Positions 1 to 8,368 of a stretch of DNA of 64,000 nucleotides are shown here, piece after piece. The stretch's first letter is position 1, and every line of letters starts with the position of its first letter. The translations under genes and the position numbers were made by a program. The notes under the pieces are model-generated. The model was not told the DNA's origin, searched no databases, and was given only the letters and a program-made list of their open reading frames with translations. The DNA comes from UBA699 sp050261915 (GTDB lineage Bacteria > Bacillota > Clostridia > Clostridiales > Clostridiaceae), in contig JBLNDT010000075.1 in the NCBI GenBank assembly GCA_050261915.1, positions 1 through 64,000 on the forward strand, read 5' to 3'.

Positions 1-516
1 GGAATTGCAAAGGGATATTCAGCTGATGAAGTAGCAAGGGTATTAAGAGAAAACAATGTAAAACATGCAATTATAAACCTAGGAGGCAATGTTATAGTTT
101 TAAACGAAAATGTAAACGGAAAGCCATGGAACATTGGAATTCAAAATCCTTTTGATACCAGAGGTGAAATTGTAGGAACAATAAGTGCAACTAATAAAAC
201 AATTGTAACCTCAGGAATATATGAGCGTTATTTTGAAAAAGATGGGGTAAGGTACCATCATATTTTGGATCCATTCACAGGCTACCCTATGAACAGTGAT
301 TTAGCTAGTGTGACTGTTGTTACAGATGTTTCTATAGATGCTGATGCCATGACAAAAAACCTTTTTTATCTAGGGTCTCAAAAAGGCCTTGCCTATATAC
401 AACAGAGTGGTAATGTGGAAGCAATATTCATTACAAAGGATAAAAAGGTTTATATAACTAAGGGACTTAAAGATAATATAAAAATTACAAATTCAGAATA
501 TAAACTTTCAAATTAA
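1..516 (+). CDS. apbE: FAD:protein FMN transferase (ApbE family), C-terminal part
   Basis: The frame is open from the first base of the window, so the gene starts upstream and only its last 171 residues are visible. Family knowledge: ApbE proteins transfer FMN from FAD onto a Thr of flavoproteins such as Rnf/NQR subunits, usually at the outer face of the membrane, and use Mg2+. Visible features are an opening GIAKGYSAD segment, the INLGGNV motif, the SG-Y-R-F-x-x-G-x-RYHHILDP block and a late D-A-x-x-T (SIDADAMTKN) near the C-terminus. These match the conserved core of the family. A hairpin terminator follows seven bases after the stop, so this is the last gene of its unit. The target flavoprotein is not in the window. 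Confidence 0.85.
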   Translation, partial: GIAKGYSADEVARVLRENNVKHAIINLGGNVIVLNENVNGKPWNIGIQNPFDTRGEIVGTISATNKTIVTSGIYERYFEKDGVRYHHILDPFTGYPMNSDLASVTVVTDVSIDADAMTKNLFYLGSQKGLAYIQQSGNVEAIFITKDKKVYITKGLKDNIKITNSEYKLSN

Positions 517-522
517 TTGTAG

Positions 523-558
523 ATACTCCAAACGTGAATGCGGTTGGAGTATTTTTTT
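523..558 (+). terminator. rho-independent terminator after apbE
   Basis: A 9-bp perfect stem (ATACTCCAA with TTGGAGTAT) and a 12-nt loop are followed by seven Ts. Confidence 0.85.
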
Positions 559-560
559 AC

Positions 561-590
561 AATCAATCACAATCAATCACAATCAATCAA
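561..590. repeat. three tandem 10-bp repeats upstream of fruR promoter
   Basis: The decamer AATCAATCAC occurs twice exactly and a third time with the last base changed (read GTGATTGATT on the minus strand). The period is one helical turn and the array ends 8 bp before the -35 box of the fructose operon. DeoR-family sugar regulators are known to use directly repeated operators, so this is a good candidate FruR site. The assignment is inferred from position and family. Confidence 0.6.
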
Positions 591-597
591 AAAAACG

Positions 598-634
598 TTG
601 ACAAATGAGCATAAAAGAATTATTATGAGCATAA
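598..634 (+). promoter_or_regulatory. sigma-A promoter of the fruR-ptsI operon with a direct repeat across it
   Basis: TTGACA (598-603), a 17-bp spacer and TATTAT (621-626) make a near-consensus sigma-A promoter. The decamer ATGAGCATAA is present at 605-614 and again at 625-634, exactly 20 bp apart. One copy lies in the spacer and one overlaps the -10 and start region, so a protein bound here would block transcription. Together with the upstream decamer array this is the likely operator zone. Confidence 0.75.
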
Positions 635-658
635 GTAATATAAATTGAGGGTGATAAA

Positions 659-1432
659 ATGTTTACTGAGGAAAGACAACAACTAATATCTGAAATGCTT
701 TCTCAAAAATCAAGTATTAAAGTTAATGAACTTTCAACCATTTTAAATGTTTCTGAGTCAACTATAAGAAGGGACTTAAAGGAAATGGAGGAAATGGGAC
801 TCCTATCTAGAACCCATGGTGGAGCTGTAAGCTTTTCAGTAACAAACTTTGAACCATCCTTTAATGAAAAAGAATCATCATATTTAGAAGAAAAAGCTGA
901 AATTGGGAAAATTGCGGCTTCAATGATAAAGGATGGAGACACAGTTGTAATAGACTCCGGTACAACAACCTTGGAAATAGCAAAAAATATTAAAGCGGAA
1001 AATATATCTGTAATAACAAACTCCATTGATATAGCATCAGTTTTATGCCAAAAAGAAAAGATAGAAATAATTTTAACTGGTGGAAACCTAAGGCCTACAA
1101 CAAGAGCTATGGTAGGGCAGATAACCGAAAAGGTAATAAAAAACTTCAGAGTTGATAAAGCCTTTATAGGAGCAAATGGAATTTCAGTAGAAGCTGGATT
1201 AACTACTCCAAATTATTCAGAGGCAGAAACTAAAAAGGCAATGATGGATATAGCCCACAAGGTAATAGTTGTTGCCGATAGCACAAAGTTCAATAAAGCA
1301 AGCTTATCTGTGATAGCTCCTATAAGTGAAATTACAACAATTATAACCAGCAGTGATGTGGATAAAAAGATTATTAAAGAATATGAACTTATGGGTATAG
1401 AATTAATACTCGCATATAAATCAGAAAAATAG
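659..1432 (+). CDS. fruR: DeoR-family transcriptional regulator of the fructose operon
   Basis: This 257-residue protein has the DeoR plan. An N-terminal winged helix-turn-helix (about residues 6-57) contains the family signature VSESTIRRDLKEME. It is followed by a DeoR sensor domain with an IDSGTTTLEIA phosphosugar-binding loop and an FIGANG-x(5)-GLTT stretch. Family knowledge: FruR represses the fru genes and is released by fructose 1-phosphate. It is the first gene of the operon it presumably controls, with a strong promoter and repeated sequences just upstream, so autoregulation is likely. The RBS is GAGGGTG before ATG 659. Confidence 0.88.
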   Translation: MFTEERQQLISEMLSQKSSIKVNELSTILNVSESTIRRDLKEMEEMGLLSRTHGGAVSFSVTNFEPSFNEKESSYLEEKAEIGKIAASMIKDGDTVVIDSGTTTLEIAKNIKAENISVITNSIDIASVLCQKEKIEIILTGGNLRPTTRAMVGQITEKVIKNFRVDKAFIGANGISVEAGLTTPNYSEAETKKAMMDIAHKVIVVADSTKFNKASLSVIAPISEITTIITSSDVDKKIIKEYELMGIELILAYKSEK

Positions 1433-1447
1433 GAGGCAAATGTTTTT

Positions 1448-2398
1448 ATGGTAATAACCGTAACCTTAAATCCTGCTATGGATAAAACAATGAATGTAGA
1501 CAACTTTACCCCGGGAGAAGTAAACAGGGCAGCAGGTATAAGATATGACATAGGTGGTAAAGGAATTAATGTTTCAAAGGTGCTTAAGAATTTAGGAGTA
1601 GAATCCGTAAGTACTGGTTTTCTAGGTGGAATCTGGGAAAATACCTTCATGGAAGAACTGGCAGCTAGAAATATATCTGCTGATTTTGTTCATATTCATG
1701 GGAATACAAGGACCAATACAAAAATAGTAGATGAGGTAAATAAAGTTTTTACCGATGTTAATGAACCGGGACCTGATATTACGGATTGTGAACTTGAAAA
1801 CATAATTAATAAATTTTCAGAAATTTGCAAAAAAGGAGACGTGGTTGTCTTTTCAGGTGGAGTCAGCCCATCGGTTCCAAATCACATATATAAAACTTTA
1901 ATAGAAATAGCTAAAAAAAATGAAGCATTTGTTATTCTTGATGCTGAAGGTGAACTGCTTTCAGAAGGATTAAAAGCAATACCTAATGTAATAAAACCTA
2001 ATGAATTTGAACTAAGCAGATTGCTTGGAATAGAAAGTAATAACAGAAATGAAATAATAAAGAAAGCCTTACAACTTAAGAATAAAGGGATAGAAAGGAT
2101 AATGATATCCCTTGGATCAAAGGGAGCAATATATATAACTGATGAGGGTATATATTTTGCAGATGCCCTAAAGGTTCAGGTAAGGGGCACTGTAGGAGCT
2201 GGAGATTCAATGGTGGCAGGACTTATATACAGCATGATAAATAAATTAAATTCTGCTGATACATTGAAGTTCGCTACTGCCTGTGGGGGGGCCACCGTAT
2301 CACTAAACGGAACTGAGGCTTGCACATTAAGCCAGGTACAAGCACTTATAAGCAAAGTCAAGGTAGAAAAAATACAGGAGGAACAGTTTAATGATTAA
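1448..2398 (+). CDS. fruK: 1-phosphofructokinase
   Basis: A PfkB-family sugar kinase of 316 residues. It opens MVITVTLNPAMDKTM, carries the IGGKGINVSKVLKNLG substrate loop near residues 37-52, and has the C-terminal ATP/anion-hole signature GTVGAGDSMVAGL with the catalytic Asp near residue 255. Family knowledge: it phosphorylates fructose 1-phosphate from the PTS to fructose 1,6-bisphosphate in the cytosol. AGGAGG lies immediately after the fruR stop and before ATG 1448. The 3' end overlaps the start of the IIA gene by 8 bp, which suggests translational coupling. Confidence 0.93.
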   Translation: MVITVTLNPAMDKTMNVDNFTPGEVNRAAGIRYDIGGKGINVSKVLKNLGVESVSTGFLGGIWENTFMEELAARNISADFVHIHGNTRTNTKIVDEVNKVFTDVNEPGPDITDCELENIINKFSEICKKGDVVVFSGGVSPSVPNHIYKTLIEIAKKNEAFVILDAEGELLSEGLKAIPNVIKPNEFELSRLLGIESNNRNEIIKKALQLKNKGIERIMISLGSKGAIYITDEGIYFADALKVQVRGTVGAGDSMVAGLIYSMINKLNSADTLKFATACGGATVSLNGTEACTLSQVQALISKVKVEKIQEEQFND

Positions 2399-2831
2399 GG
2401 ATATGTTTTCAAAGGAAAGGGTATGTTTCGAATTAAAATCTTCATCTAAGGATGAGGTTATTTCTGAACTAATAGAAATTCTTGAACAAGACGGAAAAAT
2501 AAGTGACAAGGATAAATTTAAAGAAGCTGTTATGCATAGGGAACAAGAGTTTTCAACAGGAATAGGAATGGGAATTGCCATACCACATGGTAAAAGTGAT
2601 GCAGTAAAAGAAGCCAGCATAGTTTTTGGTAAAAGTACAAAGGGTATTGATTTTGATTCAATGGATGGAGAAAACGCACACTTCTTTTTTCTTATAGCAG
2701 TTCCAATAGAATCAAGCGATGTTCATTTAAAGGCACTGAGTGAAATTTCAAGAAAGTTAATGCATGCAGATGTAAGAGAAAGTCTGCTGAAAGCTGCAAC
2801 TTTTGAAGAATTTATCAATATTTTCAGTTAA
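2391..2831 (+). CDS. PTS fructose transporter subunit IIA
   Basis: A 146-residue PTS EIIA type-2 (fructose/mannitol) domain protein. The phosphorylatable His is His66 in GIAIPHGKSD, preceded by HREQEFSTGIGMG. It receives phosphate from HPr-His15 and passes it to the IIB Cys. The IIA is encoded separately, while the next gene carries IIB and IIC. The start overlaps the end of fruK and has AGGAGGAAC just upstream. It sits in the middle of the six-gene fru-pts operon. Confidence 0.9.
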   Translation: MIKDMFSKERVCFELKSSSKDEVISELIEILEQDGKISDKDKFKEAVMHREQEFSTGIGMGIAIPHGKSDAVKEASIVFGKSTKGIDFDSMDGENAHFFFLIAVPIESSDVHLKALSEISRKLMHADVRESLLKAATFEEFINIFS

Positions 2832-2852
2832 AATTTTAAGGGGGAATAGTTT

Positions 2853-4220
2853 ATGAAATTTGTAGCAGTAACATCTTGCCCAACTGGAATAGCTCACACC
2901 TATATGGCAGCAGAGGCTCTCTCAATTGCAGCTAAAGAATTGGGCCATGAAATTAAAGTTGAAACCCAGGGATCAGTAGGTGCGGAAAATGTAATTGAAC
3001 CAGCAGATTTAAAAGGGATAAAAGCAGTAATTATTGCAGCTGACACCAAGGTTGACAAATCAAGATTTGCAGGACTTCCTATTATTGAAGTTCCTGTAAA
3101 GGATGCCATTAAGGATGCAAAGGGACTTCTTAATAAAGCTTCAGAATTAAAGGAAACAAAATTAGCAGAACAGGTTGAAGAAATTAAGTCAAAAGAAAAA
3201 GAATCAAGAACTGGTATTTACAAACATTTAATGACTGGTGTATCCTTCATGATTCCTTTCGTAGTAGCAGGGGGTATACTTATTGCACTTGGTTTCGTAT
3301 TTGGTGGTATTTATGTTTATAAAACTCCAGGAACCTTTGCTGAAATTATATTCTCCACAGGTAAGGCCGCATTTGGTCTTATGATTCCAGTTCTTGCAGG
3401 TTATATAGCATTTTCAATAGCTGACAGACCAGGTATTGTTCCAGGTTTTGTTGGTGGTGCTTTAGCTTCTACAATAGGAGCAGGTTTCTTAGGCGCATTA
3501 TTAGCAGGATTTATAGCAGGTTACGTTGTAGTTTATATAAAGAAGATTATTAAACTTCCAAAATCCCTTGAAGGATTAATGCCTATCTTAATAATACCAG
3601 TAATTTCTACTTTAATTATAGGTCTTATAATGATGTATCTTGGTAGTCCTATAACAGCATTAAACAAAGCTATGGGTGATGGGCTAATGAGCTTAAACAG
3701 CGGCAGCAGAGTAATATTAGGACTAGTACTCGGATTAATGATGGCTTTTGACATGGGGGGACCTGTTAATAAAGCAGCTTATGTTTTTGCAACAGCAACA
3801 CTTGCAACAGCGCCAAATGGAGCATCTTCAATAATGGCAGCGGTTATGGCAGCAGGTATGGTTCCTCCACTTGGATTAGCGTTAGCAACAGTAATCGCTA
3901 AGAAAAAGTTCAATTTGGCTGAAAGAGAAGCAGGTAAAGCTGCATGGGCACTTGGCATATCATTTATTACTGAAGGAGCTATTCCGTTTGCAGCAGCAGA
4001 CCCTGTAAGAGTTATACCATCAATTATGGCAGGGGCTGGAATAACTGGTATGTTATCAATGTTGTTTAATTGTACATTAAAGGTTCCTCACGGTGGAATA
4101 TTCGTTTTGGCAATACCTGGTGTTGTTGAAAATCTTGGAATGTATATAGTTGCTTTAGCTGCAGGAACAGTAGTAACAGCTTTACTATTGTCAGTTCTTA
4201 AAAAAGAGGTTGAGGAATAA
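2853..4220 (+). CDS. fruA: PTS fructose transporter subunit IIBC
   Basis: A 455-residue membrane permease. The IIB domain comes first (about 1-100) with the phospho-Cys motif VTSCPTGIAHT (Cys9). After a charged linker (about 105-125) comes the hydrophobic type-2 fructose IIC domain, with several predicted membrane spans and the FDMGGPVNKAA and FITEGAIPFAAADP motifs. It imports fructose with phosphorylation to fructose 1-phosphate, the substrate of the upstream kinase. RBS AAGGGGG precedes ATG 2853. The name fruA is used loosely because IIA is on a separate gene. Confidence 0.92.
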   Translation: MKFVAVTSCPTGIAHTYMAAEALSIAAKELGHEIKVETQGSVGAENVIEPADLKGIKAVIIAADTKVDKSRFAGLPIIEVPVKDAIKDAKGLLNKASELKETKLAEQVEEIKSKEKESRTGIYKHLMTGVSFMIPFVVAGGILIALGFVFGGIYVYKTPGTFAEIIFSTGKAAFGLMIPVLAGYIAFSIADRPGIVPGFVGGALASTIGAGFLGALLAGFIAGYVVVYIKKIIKLPKSLEGLMPILIIPVISTLIIGLIMMYLGSPITALNKAMGDGLMSLNSGSRVILGLVLGLMMAFDMGGPVNKAAYVFATATLATAPNGASSIMAAVMAAGMVPPLGLALATVIAKKKFNLAEREAGKAAWALGISFITEGAIPFAAADPVRVIPSIMAGAGITGMLSMLFNCTLKVPHGGIFVLAIPGVVENLGMYIVALAAGTVVTALLLSVLKKEVEE

Positions 4221-4223
4221 TAT

Positions 4224-4490
4224 ATGGAAACAAAAAGTGTTATAATAAAAAATAAGACGGGATTACATGCAAGACCTGCATCTATCTTTGTAAAGACTGC
4301 AGGGGGCTTTAAATCTGATATAAATTTACAAAAGGGAAATGCCAAGGCATCTGCTAAATCACTAATTAACATTCTTGCTCTTGGACTTTCTGAAGGGGCT
4401 GAAATTACAATTACCGCATCTGGAGAAGATGAGAAGGAAGCAGTTAATACTCTTGCTGATTTAATCAACTCAAAATTTGGTGAAGAATAA
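4224..4490 (+). CDS. ptsH: phosphocarrier protein HPr
   Basis: An 88-residue HPr. The catalytic site is TGLHARPAS with His15. The Gram-positive regulatory serine is present at position 46 (AKSLIN), so HPr kinase control and CcpA signalling are possible. The sequence following Ser46 (LINILALGL) departs from the common IMGVMSLG. It lies 3 bases after the IIBC stop and is followed by the enzyme I gene, so the general PTS proteins are transcribed from the fructose promoter. It could be a fructose-dedicated HPr if another ptsH exists elsewhere. Confidence 0.92.
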   Translation: METKSVIIKNKTGLHARPASIFVKTAGGFKSDINLQKGNAKASAKSLINILALGLSEGAEITITASGEDEKEAVNTLADLINSKFGEE

Positions 4491-4508
4491 AGTTTGGAGG
4501 AGACTGTA

Positions 4509-6149
4509 TTGAAAAAAGGTACTGCAGCTTCAAAAGGCTACGGAATAGGATATGTTTATTTAAAAAAATCTGAAAGTATAGAGATAGCCTCTGCAACCAG
4601 AAACATTGATGCTCAGGTTGAAAGGCAGAAATTAGCTGTTGCTGTAGAAGATTCAAGGGAACAGCTGGCAAAAATCAGGGACAGGGTTCATGCTGAGGTT
4701 GGTGAAGAGGAGGCATTCGTATTTGACAGTCATCTTATGCTTTTAGATGATCCGGAATTCACCGGAGCAGCATTTGAAAATATTAAGAATGATAAAATTA
4801 GTGCAGAACTTGCAGTTCAAGGGTTAATTGATACTTATGTAGAAATTTTCTCATCTATTGAAGACGAATATCTAAAGGAAAGAATTGCAGATGTTAAAGA
4901 TGTGGGCAGAAGACTTTTAAACAACCTTTCCGGAAAGAGGGAAGAGGATTTTTCCAAGCTTTCGGAAAACACAATTGTTGTAGCTCATGATTTAACACCT
5001 TCCGATACTGCTCAGTTAGATAAAAGCAAGGTAGCAGCTTTTCTAACAGATATTGGAGGAAAAACCTCTCATAGCGCAATAATGGCAAGAACCCTTGAAA
5101 TACCAGCAGTAGTTGGTATGGGGGATATATCAGAGGCCGTAAAAAACGGGGATCTCATTATTGTAGACGGAATAAAAGGTGAAGTAATAATAAATCCTGA
5201 TATAGAAACCCTGAATAAGTATAAATCTATAAAAAATTTATATGATGAAGAAAAGCTGAAGCTTAAAGAATTAGTGAATAAAAGGCTTGTTTATAAAAAC
5301 CTAAAGCATATTGAAATAGCAGCAAATATTGGATCTCCTGAAGACGTTAAAAAGGTAATTGAAAATGGTGCTGACGGCATAGGCCTTTTCAGAACAGAAT
5401 TTTTATATATGGACAGGGATACAATGCCTACAGAAGATGAACAATATAATGCATATAAGACTGTACTTGAGAAAATGGAAAATAAACCAGTGGTTATTAG
5501 AACCCTGGATGTTGGCGGTGATAAGAAGTTAAAATATCTTGAAATGCCGGAAGAGATGAATCCGTTTCTTGGATACAGAGCTACAAGGTTTTGTATAAGC
5601 AGACCGGATATTTTCAAGGTACAGCTTAGAGCATTGCTTAGAGCATCAATCTTTGGAAATCTGAAAATAATGTTTCCAATGATTGCAACTTTAAAAGAAT
5701 TCCTAGAGGCAAAAGAAATTCTTAACCAGTGCAAAGCTGAATTAAAGGCTGAGAACTTGAAATTTAGTGATAAAATTGAAGTCGGAATAATGGTAGAAAT
5801 ACCTTCTGCAGCATTAAATGCAGACATATTAGCAGAACATGTGGATTTTTTCAGCATTGGAACAAACGACTTAATTCAATATACCCTTGCAGCAGACAGG
5901 ATGAATGAGAGAGTCTCATACCTTTATGAGCCAATGAACCCAGCTGTTTTAAAATTAATTAAGATGACAATAGAAGAAGCACATAAAGCAGGGAAATGGT
6001 GCGGAATGTGCGGGGAGATGGCAAGTGATGAAGCAGCTGTTCCAACCCTTTTAGAGTATGGCTTAGATGAGTTCTCCATGAATGCTGCATCAATATTAAA
6101 TACCAAAAAACTCATGCTTACATTTGATGGTATTAAGGCTGAAGATTGA
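4509..6149 (+). CDS. ptsI: phosphoenolpyruvate-protein phosphotransferase (PTS enzyme I)
   Basis: Enzyme I of 546 residues if TTG 4509 is used. The longer in-frame TTG at 4494 would lie across the ribosome binding site. GGAGGAG at 4496-4502 sits six bases before 4509, and the product then begins MKKGTAASKGYGIG, as family members do. The order is an HPr-binding N-terminal domain, the phospho-His loop GGKTSHSAIMAR (His188) and the PEP-binding barrel with GADGIGLFRTEFLYM, IRTLDVGGDK and the late CGEMASDE Cys loop. It takes phosphate from PEP and passes it to HPr. Last gene of the operon. Confidence 0.94.
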   Translation: MKKGTAASKGYGIGYVYLKKSESIEIASATRNIDAQVERQKLAVAVEDSREQLAKIRDRVHAEVGEEEAFVFDSHLMLLDDPEFTGAAFENIKNDKISAELAVQGLIDTYVEIFSSIEDEYLKERIADVKDVGRRLLNNLSGKREEDFSKLSENTIVVAHDLTPSDTAQLDKSKVAAFLTDIGGKTSHSAIMARTLEIPAVVGMGDISEAVKNGDLIIVDGIKGEVIINPDIETLNKYKSIKNLYDEEKLKLKELVNKRLVYKNLKHIEIAANIGSPEDVKKVIENGADGIGLFRTEFLYMDRDTMPTEDEQYNAYKTVLEKMENKPVVIRTLDVGGDKKLKYLEMPEEMNPFLGYRATRFCISRPDIFKVQLRALLRASIFGNLKIMFPMIATLKEFLEAKEILNQCKAELKAENLKFSDKIEVGIMVEIPSAALNADILAEHVDFFSIGTNDLIQYTLAADRMNERVSYLYEPMNPAVLKLIKMTIEEAHKAGKWCGMCGEMASDEAAVPTLLEYGLDEFSMNAASILNTKKLMLTFDGIKAED

Positions 6150-6198
6150 CTATTTTTTATCTATTGAAAAATGGGGTGTAATTCTTAAATATTTGAGG

Positions 6199-6376
6199 TA
6201 TAATATTAAAGGAATTATTTTTAAACTTAAGGGTTTGTCAGATGTTGAAAAAGATTAGTGAAAAGGTGGGGTGCAAACATATTGTGCTAGGAGATTTAAC
6301 AGTTTCAACCTGCTTTCAACTGACATTGTAAGAATAAATTTAATATCTGCAAGAGAATTAATACCCTCTTGCAGAT
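6199..6376 (+). ncRNA. candidate structured RNA between ptsI and gap
   Basis: There is no gene for 432 bases here. TATAAT at 6199-6204 could be a -10, but I see no good -35. Downstream, TGTCAG (6236-6241) and TTGAAA (6245-6250) can pair with TTTCAACTGACA (6314-6325) as a 12-bp helix with a 3-nt bulge. A second TTTCAAC at 6303-6309 competes for the same GTTGAAA. An 11-bp perfect hairpin (6345-6355 with 6366-6376) follows, without a clean U tract. The segment looks like a folded RNA or leader with two exclusive pairings. I cannot match it to a known RNA class. Confidence 0.4.
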
Positions 6377-6410
6377 AAATGTATTCTTGAAATATTTATA
6401 TGTTTCAATT

Positions 6411-6442
6411 GAAAGCTCTTTAGAAGCTTTCGTCTATTTTTT
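6411..6442 (+). terminator. possible terminator or attenuator in the gap leader
   Basis: GAAAGCT (6411-6417) pairs with AGCTTTC (6425-6431), and six Ts follow after a 5-nt gap. The stem is short, so efficiency is doubtful. The remaining 6443-6569 stretch holds small hairpins (CCTTGTTTAAGG at 6469-6480; a CAGGA/TCCTG pair) and the repeated TGGCAG, but no promoter I can support. Confidence 0.4.
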
Positions 6443-6581
6443 GGTAAATAGCTGGCACAAAACAAAAACCTTGTTTAAGGTGAAAACTCTGGTGGCAGTT
6501 GCTGGCAGGAGTAAGAAAGCTGAAGCAATCCTGTAAGTAATTAAGAATAAATAAGTTTACTTGAAAATTGGAGGTAATGTA

Positions 6582-7589
6582 ATGAAAAAAGTTGGTATTA
6601 ATGGATTTGGACGAATTGGAAGGGCTGTATTTAAGGCAATTGTTGAAACATACAATGGTGATTTAGAGGTAGTTGGTATTAATGATTTAACAAGCCCTCA
6701 AATTTTGGCACATCTTCTTAAGTACGATTCACTTTACGGAGCATTTAAGGGAACAGTTGAAGCAAAAGAAGATTCAATAGTTGTAAACGGAAAAGAAATT
6801 AAAATATTTGCTGAAAGAGATCCTAAAAATATTCCTTGGGGAGAATTACATACTGATATAGTTATTGAAAGTACAGGGCTCTTCACAGATGCTGTAAAAG
6901 CAAAAGCACATGTAGAAGCAGGAGCAAAAAAAGTAATAATTTCTGCACCCGCTAAGAATGAAGACATAACTATAGTAATTGGTGTAAATGAAGACCAGTA
7001 TGATGCAGCAAAACATGTAATCATTTCAAATGCATCATGTACAACAAACTGTCTTGCTCCATTTGCAAAGGTTCTTGACAGAGAGTTTGGAATAGTAAAT
7101 GGACTTATGACTACTATTCATTCATATACTAACGATCAGAGAATCTTAGACATGCCTCACAGTGATTTAAGAAGAGCTAGAGCTGCAGCGGAATCAATGA
7201 TTCCTACAACAACTGGGGCAGCTAAGGCAGTTGCGCTAGTTTTACCACAATTAAAGGGAAAATTAAACGGAATGTCTGTTAGGGTTCCTACCCCTACTGT
7301 ATCCTGTACTGACCTTGTATGCTTAGTTTCAAAGGACGTAACTAAGGAAGATATAAACAATGCATTTAAGGCAGCGTCTGAAAATGAATTAAAGGGCATA
7401 CTTGGATACTGCGAAGAACCACTTGTATCAGTTGACTTCAAAGGAGATTCAAGATCATCAATAATTGATTCACTTTCAACAATGGTAATAGGACCTAGAC
7501 TTGTTAAGGTGCTTTCATGGTATGATAATGAATTTGGATATTCACAAAGATTAGCAGATCTTACAAAGTATGTAGCAGATAGATTATAA
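6582..7589 (+). CDS. gap: glyceraldehyde-3-phosphate dehydrogenase
   Basis: A 335-residue type I GAPDH. The Rossmann start is VGINGFGRIGR, the catalytic Cys153 lies in SNASCTTNCLAP, and TTIHSYTNDQ and the C-terminal SWYDNEFGYSQR are present. It oxidises glyceraldehyde 3-phosphate with NAD and phosphate in glycolysis. I chose ATG 6582 because GGAGGT at 6570-6575 lies six bases upstream; an in-frame TTG at 6561 would precede the RBS. The gene stands alone, without the pgk-tpi genes that often follow it, and is closed by a strong terminator. The leader is unusually long. Confidence 0.95.
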   Translation: MKKVGINGFGRIGRAVFKAIVETYNGDLEVVGINDLTSPQILAHLLKYDSLYGAFKGTVEAKEDSIVVNGKEIKIFAERDPKNIPWGELHTDIVIESTGLFTDAVKAKAHVEAGAKKVIISAPAKNEDITIVIGVNEDQYDAAKHVIISNASCTTNCLAPFAKVLDREFGIVNGLMTTIHSYTNDQRILDMPHSDLRRARAAAESMIPTTTGAAKAVALVLPQLKGKLNGMSVRVPTPTVSCTDLVCLVSKDVTKEDINNAFKAASENELKGILGYCEEPLVSVDFKGDSRSSIIDSLSTMVIGPRLVKVLSWYDNEFGYSQRLADLTKYVADRL

Positions 7590-7598
7590 AATAAATAG

Positions 7599-7626
7599 AA
7601 AAAGGCTGCCTAGGCAGCCTTTTTTA
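7599..7626. terminator. bidirectional terminator between gap and the Xre-like gene
   Basis: AAGGCTGCCTAGGCAGCCTT is a perfect palindrome with A-rich and T-rich flanks, serving both convergent genes. It ends inside the stop codon region of the minus-strand gene. Confidence 0.85.
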
Positions 7627-8220
7627 TTCGGTTAACTCAATCTTTTTTTCAATAATTTCAATATTTTCAGCTCTCATATTTTTTAATATCACTTCTTTAT
7701 ATTCATTGAATTTTGATGAATTATCAAAGTAAACTTCGTGGAATTTTGTATCCTTGTAATAAAAAACTATGGTTGGAATGTATTCATAGAACTTAACATT
7801 AATAAAATCTGTTACGCCCAGGAACTTAAATATATTTACCATTATTTCTGGAGGAGCTTCAATGTTTTCTTTTTCTATGTCATTGTAAACGCTAGGAGAA
7901 ACCTTTAATTTGTCTGCAATTTCTTTTAATAGTATCTTTGATTTATGTCTCCTTGTAATAAGGAACTGATTAAGGTTAACACCTATGCTGCTGTCATATT
8001 TTTTTCCAAGCTTTTCAGCATTTTCTATATCCAGTGCACTTATAAGCTTATTAAGGTCCTCTATTTTCTTTGAAAGCCTTGAGTTTTCATTGGATTTAGT
8101 TAAAAGGTTATCTTTGTAAAACTTCAGTGCCTCTTCAATAAGTACTAGATCATGAACGTTGGTAAATTTTATTTTTCCGCTTCCGGTATCTGTACCACCA
8201 TAATTAAGATATAATTTCAT
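7624..8220 (-). CDS. helix-turn-helix protein of unknown role
   Basis: A 198-residue protein. Residues about 30-60 are charged and heptad-like, suggesting a short coiled coil (EENSRLSKKIEDLNKLI-like pattern). A Cro/C1-type helix-turn-helix follows near residues 84-135 (NQFLITRRHKSKILLKEIA, LKVSPSVYNDIEK). The C-terminal 60 residues resemble nothing I recognise. It is monocistronic and convergent with gap. It could be a repressor of the divergent flavoprotein gene at 8369, but no operator is evident in the 148-bp gap. Confidence 0.55.
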   Translation of the reverse strand: MKLYLNYGGTDTGSGKIKFTNVHDLVLIEEALKFYKDNLLTKSNENSRLSKKIEDLNKLISALDIENAEKLGKKYDSSIGVNLNQFLITRRHKSKILLKEIADKLKVSPSVYNDIEKENIEAPPEIMVNIFKFLGVTDFINVKFYEYIPTIVFYYKDTKFHEVYFDNSSKFNEYKEVILKNMRAENIEIIEKKIELTE

Positions 8221-8368
8221 AATATAGCCTCCTTAAAAGTTTATATATGTATTATTCTATACAGTGCCTTAAATATCCTTTATATTGTATACAATAATAA
8301 GAATATTTAGTATATTTTAATTTTAAAGCGTGGTATAATATATAAAACATCGAAATGGGGGGATCAAA

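Noticed and set aside
561..590. Short CRISPR-like array
   Set aside because: The repeats are contiguous 10-mers with no spacers and no cas genes; they look like an operator.
703..1026. Long open frames opposite fruR, IIBC, ptsI, tupA and other genes
   Set aside because: They are antisense shadows of genes with clear family motifs, and lack RBS and recognisable domains.
4494..4508. TTG 4494 as the start of ptsI
   Set aside because: It overlaps the GGAGGAG RBS, and the TTG at 4509 has correct spacing and gives the family N-terminus.
6281..6310. GTGCTAGGAG resembling the core of SRP (4.5S/scRNA) RNA
   Set aside because: Only the short GTGCTAGG string matches. The rest of the SRP domain IV hairpin (the GGTGCCC/GGGC-type stem and GGAA tetraloop) is missing.
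6450..6475. TGGCAC as a sigma-54 -24 element before gap
   Set aside because: The bases 10 bp further on are AA, not GC, so no -12 element exists.
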